A DNA stretch of 42,812 bases from an uncultured bacterium (GTDB lineage: Bacteria > Bacillota > Clostridia > Lachnospirales > Lachnospiraceae): NCBI GenBank assembly GCA_947647735.1, contig CANSLJ010000031.1, forward strand, positions 1 through 42,812, read 5' to 3'. This document shows positions 8,113-16,660 of this stretch, piece after piece. Made by a program: the position numbers and the translations under genes. Each line of letters opens with the position of its first letter. The stretch's first letter is position 1. Below the pieces are notes generated by a model. It was not told the DNA's origin. It saw only the letters and a program-made list of their open reading frames with translations, and ran no database searches.

Positions 8113-8700
8113 ATGGATGAGAGATTAAGAAAACAATTGGATTTTGCGCTGGAGATCGATAAGGAGAAGAACATTTTCCGGCAGACCCATTTATCCGGGC
8201 ATGGCAGGAACGAGAATGATGCGGAACATGCCTGGCATATGGCGATCATGGCGTATTTGCTGCGGGAATATGCCAATGAGGAAGTAGATATAATGAAGGT
8301 GATGCTGATGTGCCTGATCCACGATATCGTGGAGATTGAGGCGGGAGATACCTATGCCTATGATGAGGAGGCGAAGGCGACACAGAAGCTCCGGGAGGAG
8401 GCAGCAAAAGAGAAAATATATTCTCTTCTGCCGGAGGATCAGAAGAGGGAATTGATCGCGCTGTTTGATGAATTTGAGGAGAACGAAACGCCGGAGGCGA
8501 AATTTGCCCGGGCGATGGACAACCTGCAGCCGCTCATCCTGAATAACAGCAATGGCGGCGGGGACTGGAAAGAGCACGGCGTGAGCGCGGAGCAGGTTTA
8601 CAAAAGGCAGGGGAATACGAAAAAGGGTTCTGAGAAACTGTATGAGATAACGGATCAGATCATCAAGGAGAATATAGCGAAGGGAAGTTTACAACCATGA
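8113..8700 (+). CDS. HD-domain phosphohydrolase (YfbR-like)
   Basis: This 195-residue cytoplasmic protein has the HD-domain metal site: H39 in AEHAWHM, H70-D71 in CLIHDIVE and D136 in RAMDNLQP. This arrangement resembles the YfbR/YGK1 5'-deoxynucleotidase group, which removes phosphate from deoxynucleoside monophosphates. The exact substrate cannot be read from sequence. Only a weak GGCGGGA ribosome site precedes the ATG. Its stop overlaps the start of the glycosidase gene (ATGA), so the two are co-translated. No functional link to the surrounding rnf genes is apparent. Confidence 0.82.
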   Translation: MDERLRKQLDFALEIDKEKNIFRQTHLSGHGRNENDAEHAWHMAIMAYLLREYANEEVDIMKVMLMCLIHDIVEIEAGDTYAYDEEAKATQKLREEAAKEKIYSLLPEDQKRELIALFDEFEENETPEAKFARAMDNLQPLILNNSNGGGDWKEHGVSAEQVYKRQGNTKKGSEKLYEITDQIIKENIAKGSLQP

Positions 8701-11642
8701 AAAACAGGTACGAGATAGACTGGAAAGCATATGCCGCAAAAGCGGCACAGGCGGCGGCGGAGGGCGCAGTCCTTCTGAAAAATGACGACCATGCGCTCCC
8801 TCTGCGGGAGGGCATGAAACTGGCTGTATTCGGGAGGATTCAGTTTGATTATTACAAGAGCGGCACCGGTTCCGGCGGAATGATCAATACGAGATATGTT
8901 GTAGGAATTCTGGATGCTTTGAAGGAGGAAAATCTGGAACTGGATCGGGAAGTGGAGCAGATTTATCTGGACTGGATAGCGGAGCATCCTTTCGATCAGG
9001 GAAGCGGCTGGGCACAGGAGCCGTGGAGCCAGCAGGAAATGCCGGTGAGCCGTGAGATGGTGGAAAAAGCGGCAAATAAGAATGATGCTGCTCTGGTCAT
9101 CATCGGGCGCACGGCGGGGGAGGACCGCGATGCCAAAAATGAGAAGGGCAGTTATTCTCTTTCCGAGGGGGAGGAGGAGATGCTGGAGAAAGTGTGCGGG
9201 GCATTTCAGCGGGTGATCGTCCTGCTCAATGTGGGGAACATTATTGATATGAGATGGGTGGGAACCTATGATCCCCAGGCGGTTCTCTATGTATGGCAGG
9301 GCGGCATGGAAGGCGGACATGCGGCGGCGGATGTGCTGATGGGCAGAATGAATCCCTGCGGTAAGCTGGCGGATACTATCACTCTTTCCATAGAGGATTA
9401 TCCTTCTGCGCCTAATTTCGGCGGTCCGGAGGGGAACCGGTATGAGGAGGATATCTATGTGGGATACCGCTATTTTGAGACTTTTGATTCCGCTAAGAAG
9501 AAAGTGCTCTATCCTTTTGGGTTCGGGCTTTCCTATACTTCTTTTGAGATAAAAAGTAGAATGGAGAAAAAGGCGGAGGGCTGTCTGTTTCATGTGAAGG
9601 TGAAAAATACAGGGAATCTGCCGGGGAAAGAAGTCGTACAGATTTATGCGGAGGCTCCCCAGGGAAAGCTTGGGAAACCGGCGCGGGTTCTGGCGGCATT
9701 TGCGAAGACAAAGTGTCTTGACCCCGGGGAGGAGCAGGAACTGGAGCTGGTAGTGAAAAAAGCATCCATCGCTTCCTACGATGACAGCGGTGTGACCGGG
9801 CATAAATCCTGTTATGTGCTGGAAGCGGGGACATATCGTTTCTATGCAGGGGCTGATGTGAGAAGCGCAGTACTGGCGGGCTGTATGGAGGTGCGGGAGC
9901 TGGAAGTTCTGGAGCAGTGTACAGAAGCGATGGCACCGGTGGAGCACTTTATGCGTATGAAGCCTGTGCAGGAGCAGTGTGGGGAAGCGTTATCTTCGGG
10001 AGAAGAGCTTGTGCAGGAGAGGTGCGGGGAAGCAGTGTCCTCGGGAGAAGAGCCCATGCAGGAGCAGTGCGGGGAGGAGGTGCCATCAGGAGAAGAGCGC
10101 GTGCAGGAGCAGTGCGGGGAGGCGGTGCCTTCAGGAGAAGAGCCTGCACAGAGGCAGTATGGCGGACTTGTAACCGCCTGGGAGGAAACACCCCTGCGCA
10201 CCTACAGCATGGCTAGGAGAAGCCGGGAGGAAGAAAAGACAGATATTCCCTATACAGGAAATAAAGAATATAAACTGTCAGATGTATATGACAAGAGGAT
10301 AACAATGGAGGCGTTTCTCGCTCAGCTCAGCGACGAGGAGCTGTGCTGCATCGTACGCGGGGAAGGCATGTGTTCTTCCAAGGTGACGCCGGGAACGGCT
10401 GCGGCCTTCGGCGGTGTGACAAGGTCTCTGGAGAGTTATGGGATTCCCTGCGGATGCTGTGCAGACGGGCCCTCCGGCATCCGGATGGACTGCGGGACGT
10501 ATGCGTTCAGCCTGCCGAATGGGACCTGTCTGGCATGCAGTTTTAACGAAGAACTGGTGGAGGAACTCTACACGCTGGAAGGCGCGGAACTGAGGAAGAA
10601 CCACATTGATATTCTGTTGGGGCCCGGCATGAATATTCACCGGAATCCCCTGAACGGTAGAAATTTTGAATACTTTTCGGAGGACCCGTTGCTCACCGGA
10701 AAAATGGCGGCGGCACAGCTTCGGGGGATGGGAAAGTATCAGGTTACCGGAGCAATGAAACATTTTGCGGCAAATAATCAGGAATTTAACCGTAAGAAGT
10801 ATAATGCTGTTGTTTCAGAGCGTGCCCTGCGGGAGATTTATCTGAAGGGATTTGAGATCGCAGTGAAAGAAGGAGGCGGATTTACTGTGATGACGACCTA
10901 CGGGGCAGTCAACGGCCTCTGGACCGCAGGAAATTATGATCTGCTGACAACGATCCTCAGAAAAGAATGGGGCTTTGACGGGCTGGTGATGACGGACTGG
11001 TGGGCGGATATCAATGACGAAGGAGAAGAACCCTCCATGCAGAATACGGCGGCCATGGTGCGGAGTCAGAATGATGTCTATATGGTGGTGCAGGATGCGG
11101 AGAAAAATTCGGGCGGGGATAATCTGGAAGAGAGCCTGAAAAACGGTACGCTTCTGCGGGCCGATCTGATAAAATGTGCCGGAAATATCCTTCGGGTGCT
11201 GATGCGCCTGCCTGTTATGGACAGGAGTCTCGGCAGGATCAGCCGGGAGGAACTGGAAGCGGCCGAGGCTATGGCGAAGGAAGATGGGACGGAGCTTGAT
11301 ATTCCGTGGTATGTGCTGGACGACAGGCTGGAACTGGAGGGGAAGGGCATTGATACCCGGATGGGAAAATCCTTTGTCTGCGGCATACAGACGGACGAAA
11401 ACCGTCAGTACAAGATCGGCCTGAAAGTGAAGGTGGATGCGGCGGATATTGCGCAGGTGCCGGTATCCATCTTTGTGAACGGCACGCTGCAGAAGACCTT
11501 CACGTTAAACGGGACCGACGGGAAGTTTGTGGAGATAGGGCTCTCATCCGGCGGCTTTACGAATTCCCATAATTATCTGAAACTGTATTTTGCCCAGAGC
11601 GGAATGCAGATCGATAAGGTGTGGGTGGAGCGTGCGGATTAA
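8697..11642 (+). CDS. Domain-permuted family 3 glycoside hydrolase
   Basis: This 981-residue protein is a probable beta-glucosidase-type enzyme with the two GH3 halves swapped. The usual C-terminal alpha/beta sandwich comes first (about 15-270, starting near EGAVLLKNDD), then a fibronectin-III-like domain (about 280-400, FGFGLSYTSFEI). A repeat linker (424-490) follows, then the TIM barrel (about 530-860). The barrel holds DGPSGIRMD, GPGMNIHRNPLNGRNFEY and the nucleophile D767 in VMTDWWAD. A final beta-rich domain (870-981) may bind carbohydrate. The swapped order is known from some Butyrivibrio and Ruminococcus enzymes. No signal peptide is present, so it should act on imported oligosaccharides. 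It overlaps the HD gene by four bases. Confidence 0.92.
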   Translation: MKNRYEIDWKAYAAKAAQAAAEGAVLLKNDDHALPLREGMKLAVFGRIQFDYYKSGTGSGGMINTRYVVGILDALKEENLELDREVEQIYLDWIAEHPFDQGSGWAQEPWSQQEMPVSREMVEKAANKNDAALVIIGRTAGEDRDAKNEKGSYSLSEGEEEMLEKVCGAFQRVIVLLNVGNIIDMRWVGTYDPQAVLYVWQGGMEGGHAAADVLMGRMNPCGKLADTITLSIEDYPSAPNFGGPEGNRYEEDIYVGYRYFETFDSAKKKVLYPFGFGLSYTSFEIKSRMEKKAEGCLFHVKVKNTGNLPGKEVVQIYAEAPQGKLGKPARVLAAFAKTKCLDPGEEQELELVVKKASIASYDDSGVTGHKSCYVLEAGTYRFYAGADVRSAVLAGCMEVRELEVLEQCTEAMAPVEHFMRMKPVQEQCGEALSSGEELVQERCGEAVSSGEEPMQEQCGEEVPSGEERVQEQCGEAVPSGEEPAQRQYGGLVTAWEETPLRTYSMARRSREEEKTDIPYTGNKEYKLSDVYDKRITMEAFLAQLSDEELCCIVRGEGMCSSKVTPGTAAAFGGVTRSLESYGIPCGCCADGPSGIRMDCGTYAFSLPNGTCLACSFNEELVEELYTLEGAELRKNHIDILLGPGMNIHRNPLNGRNFEYFSEDPLLTGKMAAAQLRGMGKYQVTGAMKHFAANNQEFNRKKYNAVVSERALREIYLKGFEIAVKEGGGFTVMTTYGAVNGLWTAGNYDLLTTILRKEWGFDGLVMTDWWADINDEGEEPSMQNTAAMVRSQNDVYMVVQDAEKNSGGDNLEESLKNGTLLRADLIKCAGNILRVLMRLPVMDRSLGRISREELEAAEAMAKEDGTELDIPWYVLDDRLELEGKGIDTRMGKSFVCGIQTDENRQYKIGLKVKVDAADIAQVPVSIFVNGTLQKTFTLNGTDGKFVEIGLSSGGFTNSHNYLKLYFAQSGMQIDKVWVERAD
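9966..10166 (+). repeat. In-frame 45-bp tandem repeat in glycosidase linker
   Basis: Four 45-bp units (9966-10010, 10011-10055, 10056-10100, 10101-10145) and a partial fifth encode a 15-residue consensus VQEQCGEAVPSGEEP. Each full unit carries one cysteine. A degenerate unit may precede them (LEQCTEA). The array lies exactly at the junction of the permuted halves. Being a multiple of three, it can change copy number without a frameshift. The opposite strand and other frames stay open through the repeat, which produces false ORFs. Confidence 0.92.
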
Positions 11643-11752
11643 AGATGTTTAAAATTACAATAATACGTTGATAAAAATGTAAAAAATGACACTGAACTTG
11701 ACGAATCCGTTCCGCTCTATGCCATATTCTGTATGGAAAGTCTGGTGTAAGA

Positions 11753-14122
11753 ATGACAAAAACAGAACTGCCGGAGGTTTTGATCTACCGGAAGAAAAAA
11801 TATATCATACCATTCGCATTGCTCATCTTTCTGGGCATTCTGCTGCTGTCGGTAGGAATAATGCTGGGGATCGTGGTTTATGTCGGGGAAGATCTGACGG
11901 AAGTGCTGCAGGATATGTTTCAGATGCAGAGCCTGGTGTATCTGCTGCCGGGGCTGGCGGTCGTGATGCTGCCGACTCTGCTCCTTTACGCTGTGGTCTC
12001 CATCGGGGAGCGACGTTTTCTGCGTATCTACAGGGAGATGCCGCAGGAAGTAAGATGGGAGCTCTATCAGAAGAAAGTGCAGGACCAGCATCCAGGCGGC
12101 TTGCTGATCTATGAAGCAGAGGGGTATATTCTGTTTTCCGACAGATGTTTTTTCGGGACCCCTCAGATCGTGAAACTGGGGGATATCGTATGGGGATATA
12201 TCGGGCACTCCGATTTTCAGTATACTGATACAGATAAAAACTTTATTTCACCAAGCCTTCGTTTCTTTTCGCTGTACTTTCACACAAAAGACGGCAGGCG
12301 CCACAGGGTATATGTCCATGTCTCCTATCAGGAGGCGGTGCAGTGGTTTATAAAGCGCTGTCCGAGGGCAATTCTCGGCTATGGAAAGGAGCAGAAGAGA
12401 CAGGCGGAGGAAGTGTTCAGACGGGAAGCGGAACAGAAGGCCTTTTTGACAGGGGAAGATAAGGATTCCTATCTGCGCAGAAAAAAAGGAATGCTGATCC
12501 TGACGGCGGGAGGCTGTCTTGCGGCAGTACTTTTTTTGACGGCGGGTGTTTTTATCCGGCAGTACAGCGGCAGTGATACCTATGAGTACCGGAAAAATAT
12601 GAAAAAAGCGGAGAAATATTTTGAGGCGGGAGAGTGGTCCAGGGCGTACCAGGCCTATTATGCCGCCCGGGATTACGCTGTGGATGAGGAAGAGGCGCTG
12701 AAGGGAATGCTGCTCTCTCAGCTCGGCATGGCGAAGAATGACGGCTATCTGGACAGTATCATCCGGGATTATGAGAACCTGTTTTTCCATCAGGAGCTGT
12801 TCACGGATGAGATGGATATTTCCGGCTGGTATTTTGAGTGTGTGGAATATTATCTGAGGTATGATGATCCGATGGGAGCCGTGGATCTGCTGGAAAGGGG
12901 CATAGAAACCTTTTCAAATGAGGAGACAGTGGTAGAAACTGGAAATGTTTCCGGGGAAGATGGTGGAAAAGGGCTGTCTATATTGGGGGAGAATAAGGAA
13001 GAGGCATCCAATGAGAAGGAGTCGGAGGTGCAGGAGATCAGAAACGATATCCTGCGGCGGATGCAGAAGAAAAAGGAGGATATCCTTTCCCGCTGTCAGA
13101 TAGAGAGCGTGACGGAATATATTTACGGGGATAAAAGACAGTATATCCAGTACGATGAAACGGGGCAGGAGATTCTGAATGTCCGGTATCTAGGCGGAAA
13201 AAGCAGATGGGAGTACAAGAGTTATGACAAAGAAGGGCATCTGATCCTTGTGGAAGTCTGGGAGAAGGAAGATGGGGAGGAGGAAAAGCGGAAAACGGCA
13301 GAGGAGACTTTGGAGTATGATACAGAAGGGCATCTGTATTATGATATGTGGTATGATACGGATCAGGGCGTTATCACCTATGAAGCATACGCCGGATATG
13401 ATGAGGAGGGAAACCAGACCTATTATCAGGTGTGTCGTGACGGGGAGATTTTTCTTGAGCGGGAATGCCGCTCCATGACCGATAGCATGCAGATCGACAG
13501 GGAGTACAATGCGGACTATCCGCCGGGGGAAGATCCGGAGTATTATATTGCGCAGAGATGGGATGAGAACGGCAATCTGCTGGAGACGGCGTATTATACA
13601 CTGTATTATTCCGTGGAAGAGATAGCGGCGGGGGAGGCTGACGCCTGGGTGCGGTACTGTTATACCTACGATGAAAGAGGAAATTGTACGTCAATGTATA
13701 ATTTATATGGACAGGACGAAGAACCCGGTCCATGCTATGAGAGGGAGTATGATGACAGGGATCATCTTGTGAAGGAGACTTACTATTATGGGGAGATCGA
13801 GGATTCCTGTGTGGAGACAACCGTATGGGAGTATAACGGGGATGATCTTCTTGTAAAAAAGGAGCGGCATACCAGAGATGCGGATCATATATGGCTTGAC
13901 TATAGTGAAAGCTATCGTTATGATGAGGCGGGCCGCCTGATCAGGACGGATTATTCGAGCGGGAGCGGAACGGAATTTTCTGTTATAAAGGAATATGATC
14001 TGTTGGGAAATCAGGTCAGGGAATACAGGATAGAGGATATGGGAGAGAATCTGCCGGAAGATGCCAAACCGGAGAAAGAGTGGGAATATCAGTATCATTA
14101 CAATGTTTCCACGTTTAAATAA
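11753..14122 (+). CDS. Membrane protein with TPR-like and YD-type repeats
   Basis: I do not recognise a named family. The 789 residues start with two membrane helices (about 18-42 and 60-82). A soluble domain (about 90-240) holds LLIYEAEGYILFSD, and a third helix lies at about 245-268. The region after it is probably outside the cell. It begins with a helical stretch like a tetratricopeptide unit (KKAEKYFEAGEWSRAYQAYY), then an acidic linker, then from about 465 to the end a series of YD/WD-type repeats such as YDEEGNQTYY, WDENGNLLE, YDERGNCTS, YDEAGRLIR and YDLLGNQVR. Such repeats occur in RHS-like and cell-surface proteins. The ribosome site before the ATG is weak. Confidence 0.75.
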   Translation: MTKTELPEVLIYRKKKYIIPFALLIFLGILLLSVGIMLGIVVYVGEDLTEVLQDMFQMQSLVYLLPGLAVVMLPTLLLYAVVSIGERRFLRIYREMPQEVRWELYQKKVQDQHPGGLLIYEAEGYILFSDRCFFGTPQIVKLGDIVWGYIGHSDFQYTDTDKNFISPSLRFFSLYFHTKDGRRHRVYVHVSYQEAVQWFIKRCPRAILGYGKEQKRQAEEVFRREAEQKAFLTGEDKDSYLRRKKGMLILTAGGCLAAVLFLTAGVFIRQYSGSDTYEYRKNMKKAEKYFEAGEWSRAYQAYYAARDYAVDEEEALKGMLLSQLGMAKNDGYLDSIIRDYENLFFHQELFTDEMDISGWYFECVEYYLRYDDPMGAVDLLERGIETFSNEETVVETGNVSGEDGGKGLSILGENKEEASNEKESEVQEIRNDILRRMQKKKEDILSRCQIESVTEYIYGDKRQYIQYDETGQEILNVRYLGGKSRWEYKSYDKEGHLILVEVWEKEDGEEEKRKTAEETLEYDTEGHLYYDMWYDTDQGVITYEAYAGYDEEGNQTYYQVCRDGEIFLERECRSMTDSMQIDREYNADYPPGEDPEYYIAQRWDENGNLLETAYYTLYYSVEEIAAGEADAWVRYCYTYDERGNCTSMYNLYGQDEEPGPCYEREYDDRDHLVKETYYYGEIEDSCVETTVWEYNGDDLLVKKERHTRDADHIWLDYSESYRYDEAGRLIRTDYSSGSGTEFSVIKEYDLLGNQVREYRIEDMGENLPEDAKPEKEWEYQYHYNVSTFK

Positions 14123-14201
14123 TAAAACTGATTACAGAAAGCAAATTTTGTGGTAAACTGTCTATATATGTGTCAGAACGTTACATAAGGAGGAGAAGGC
14201 A

Positions 14202-14993
14202 ATGTCAGGGATTATCATAGCGATGCTTGTGGTGGGGGGAGTCGGTTTATTTATCGGGCTGTTCCTGGGGATCGCGGCTATTAAATTTAAGGTGGAGGTA
14301 GATGAAAAAGAAGTTGCCGTACTTGAGGCACTGCCCGGAAATAACTGTGGCGGCTGCGGTTATGCGGGCTGTTCGGGGCTTGCGGCTGCGATCGCGAAAG
14401 GAGAAGCGGCGGTGAATCAGTGTCCGGTAGGAGGAGATGCCGTTGCAAAAAGGATTTCGGAGATCATGGGCGTGGAAGCCGGCGAAAGTAAGCGGATGGT
14501 CGCTTTCGTGGCGTGTCAGGGGGACTGTGACAAGGCAAAATCCGACTATGAATATACCGGGATCGAGGACTGCCGCATGTTGGCATTTGTGCCGAACGGC
14601 GGGCCGAAAACCTGTAATTATGGGTGCCTCGGCTATGGAAGCTGCGTGCAGGCGTGTCCTTTTGACGCGATCCATGTGGAGAACGGTGTGGCTGTGGTGG
14701 ACAGGGAAAAATGTAAGGCCTGCGGTAAGTGTGTGGAGGCCTGTCCGAAAAAGCTGATCTCGCTGATCCCTTATGAAGCGCCCTATCAGGTGGCGTGCAG
14801 TTCCAAAGACAGGGGGCCTGTCGCGATGAAAGCCTGCGATGCGGCCTGTATCGGCTGTGCGCTCTGCAAGAGAAACTGTCCCGCCGATGCGATCACGGTG
14901 GAGAATTTTAACGCGACGATCGACGGGGAGAAGTGTACCGGCTGCGGAACCTGTGTGGAGAAATGTCCGAAGAAGAGTATTGTGGCGGTGTGA
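14202..14993 (+). CDS. rnfB: Rnf complex subunit RnfB
   Basis: RnfB accepts electrons from reduced ferredoxin and passes them to the membrane part of Rnf. One N-terminal helix (about 4-27) anchors it. A [4Fe-4S] domain follows, with C49, C52, C57 and C74 (CGGCGYAGCSG...CP). Then come ferredoxin-type motifs: CNYGCLGYGSCVQACP, CKACGKCVEACP, CIGCALCKRNCP and CTGCGTCVEKCP. Length (263) is normal. AAGGAGGAG precedes the ATG. It is separated from rnfCDGEA by three unrelated genes, so it probably has its own promoter in 14123-14201, though I could not define one. Confidence 0.96.
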   Translation: MSGIIIAMLVVGGVGLFIGLFLGIAAIKFKVEVDEKEVAVLEALPGNNCGGCGYAGCSGLAAAIAKGEAAVNQCPVGGDAVAKRISEIMGVEAGESKRMVAFVACQGDCDKAKSDYEYTGIEDCRMLAFVPNGGPKTCNYGCLGYGSCVQACPFDAIHVENGVAVVDREKCKACGKCVEACPKKLISLIPYEAPYQVACSSKDRGPVAMKACDAACIGCALCKRNCPADAITVENFNATIDGEKCTGCGTCVEKCPKKSIVAV

Positions 14994-15030
14994 GCAGGTT
15001 TATCTTATAAAAAGGAGCGGGGGATGAATC

Positions 15031-15699
15031 ATGAGTCATATCAAGGCGGTTCTGTTTGACATGGACGGCGTGCTGATCAATACGGAACCTGTGCATTATC
15101 GGATGTGGAAAGAAGCTTTCCATAACCGGGGACTGGAAATCGATTATGAAGTATATAAGGGATGCATCGGCACGACGGATGCCTTTCTGATGGACCTGAT
15201 CTGGGATAATTACGGACGGGACTTTCGGGGAGATAAAGAGATATTGAAGGATGCGGCGGCTATTGAGAAGCGTATGCAGAGAGAAGAAGGCTTTCCTGAA
15301 ATGCCGGGCGTGAAAGAGATGATGCATCAACTTCATGAAGCGGGATTTTTGCTGGCCATCGCTTCTTCCTCTCCGGTCAGCAGGATTGAGGCTGCGATGG
15401 ATCACATCGGTGTGCGGGAATATCTTTCTCTTTTAAACAGCGCGGAGAATGTGGCACGTTCCAAGCCGGCGCCGGATATTTATCTGGATACGGCAAAAAA
15501 GGTGGGTGTAACGCCGAAGGAATGTATCGTACTGGAAGATTCCGAAAACGGCAGTATCGCGGCGGATGCCGCGGGAATGATCTGCGTGGGGCTGGATAAT
15601 CCGGATTCGGGTGATCAGAATCTGGAAAAAGCGAGAGCGATCATTCATGAATTGCGTGAGTTTACACCGGAGTTGATCAGGAGCCTGACAGAGGTATAA
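15031..15699 (+). CDS. HAD-family phosphatase/phosphomutase
   Basis: This 222-residue protein is a haloacid dehalogenase-type enzyme of the beta-phosphoglucomutase-like subgroup. Motif I is FDMDGVLINTE with the catalytic Asp pair D10 and D12. Motif II is IASSS, motif III is SKPAPDIY, and motif IV is VLEDSENG. A helical cap sits between motif I and II. The substrate is probably a small phosphorylated sugar or metabolite. An out-of-frame ATG lies at 15024; the 15031 start gives the family N-terminus, with an AAAGGAG site slightly far upstream. nrdG begins two bases after its stop. Confidence 0.85.
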   Translation: MSHIKAVLFDMDGVLINTEPVHYRMWKEAFHNRGLEIDYEVYKGCIGTTDAFLMDLIWDNYGRDFRGDKEILKDAAAIEKRMQREEGFPEMPGVKEMMHQLHEAGFLLAIASSSPVSRIEAAMDHIGVREYLSLLNSAENVARSKPAPDIYLDTAKKVGVTPKECIVLEDSENGSIAADAAGMICVGLDNPDSGDQNLEKARAIIHELREFTPELIRSLTEV

Positions 15700-15701
15700 G
15701 A

Positions 15702-16193
15702 ATGCGATACCATGATATTACAAAAGATGATATGAAAAACGGGGACGGGCTGCGGGTCGTGCTGTGGCTTTCCGGATGCAGACATCGCTGCCCGGGCTGT
15801 CAGAACCCCATCACCTGGAATCCCGAAGACGGGCTTGTTTTTGATGAAGCGGCGAAAAGGGAAGTGGAAGAGCAGCTTGAGAAACCATACATATCCGGCA
15901 TAACCTTCTCCGGCGGAGATCCGCTCTACCCGGAAAACAGGCGGGAAGTGACTGCCTACATGAAAGAACTGAAGACAAGGTTCCCGGACAAAACTATCTG
16001 GCTCTACACCGGAGAGGTCTGGGAGGATATTCAGGACCTGGAAGCCCTGCGGTACATCGACATACTGATCGATGGCAGATTTGAACAGGAAAAGAAAGAT
16101 AATCTCTTACACTGGCGCGGAAGCGGCAACCAGAGAGTTATAGATGTAAAGAAAAGTTTAAGGTATGGAAAAATAGTAGTTTGGAATAATTAA
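15702..16193 (+). CDS. nrdG: Anaerobic ribonucleotide reductase activase
   Basis: NrdG is the radical-SAM enzyme that installs the glycyl radical on anaerobic ribonucleotide reductase NrdD, allowing dNTP synthesis without oxygen. The 163 residues are the usual size. The cluster motif CRHRCPGC gives C26, C30 and C33, and TFSGGDPLYPENR matches the SAM-binding GGD region. nrdD is not in the window, which is unusual because the two genes are often adjacent. The short gap to the HAD gene and the nearby dut suggest a small nucleotide-metabolism operon. Confidence 0.95.
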   Translation: MRYHDITKDDMKNGDGLRVVLWLSGCRHRCPGCQNPITWNPEDGLVFDEAAKREVEEQLEKPYISGITFSGGDPLYPENRREVTAYMKELKTRFPDKTIWLYTGEVWEDIQDLEALRYIDILIDGRFEQEKKDNLLHWRGSGNQRVIDVKKSLRYGKIVVWNN

Positions 16194-16227
16194 TTATATC
16201 AGCAAACAGGCGCCCGGAGGAACTCAA

Positions 16228-16659
16228 ATGAATATTCAGATCAAATACCACTCAAAAGAAATCGAAAAACTACGCTATATAGATGGAAAGAGCGACTGGA
16301 TCGACATTCGCTGCGCGGAGGAAGTCCGTATGAAGGCAGGGGAATACCGCCTGATCGATCTGGGGATATCCATGAAGATACCGGAAGGATATGAGGCCCA
16401 TCTTGTGCCGAGAAGTTCAACCTTCAAGAATTTCGGTATCCTGCAGGCAAACAGCTACGGCGTGATCGATTCTTCCTACTGCGGGGAGAACGATGTCTGG
16501 AGAATGCCTGTGTATGCGGTACGGGATACCGAAATTCATGTGAATGACAGGATCGCGCAGTTCCGTATTATGGAAAACCAGCCGCCGATCGTGTTTGAGG
16601 AGGTGGACCATATGGAGGGGGCAGACCGCGGAGGATTCGGCAGTACGGGGACGAAGTAG
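16228..16659 (+). CDS. dut: dUTP diphosphatase
   Basis: dUTPase hydrolyses dUTP to dUMP and pyrophosphate, keeping uracil out of DNA. The trimeric dUTPase motifs appear in order in 143 residues: a motif I variant (SDWIDIRCA, 22-30), PRSS (61-64), GVIDSSYCGE (78-87), DRIAQF (107-112) and RGGFGSTG near the C-terminus. This C-terminal Gly-rich motif closes over the active site. The start is preceded by CCCGGAGG. The gene ends one base before the convergent spoVAF stop, with no terminator between them. Confidence 0.92.
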   Translation: MNIQIKYHSKEIEKLRYIDGKSDWIDIRCAEEVRMKAGEYRLIDLGISMKIPEGYEAHLVPRSSTFKNFGILQANSYGVIDSSYCGENDVWRMPVYAVRDTEIHVNDRIAQFRIMENQPPIVFEEVDHMEGADRGGFGSTGTK

Positions 16660-16660
16660 A

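Noticed and set aside
8655-9947. Long minus-strand open frame (430 codons) opposite the glycosidase gene
   Set aside because: The plus-strand frame shows clear GH3 motifs throughout. The minus frame has no ribosome site and no recognisable domain, and is a by-product of GC-rich codons.
9966-10166. CRISPR-like array
   Set aside because: The repeats are directly adjacent 45-bp coding units without spacers.
9842-10216. Several short overlapping frames over the 45-bp repeat
   Set aside because: They arise because a 45-bp repeat keeps every frame open; the main frame is the GH3 linker.
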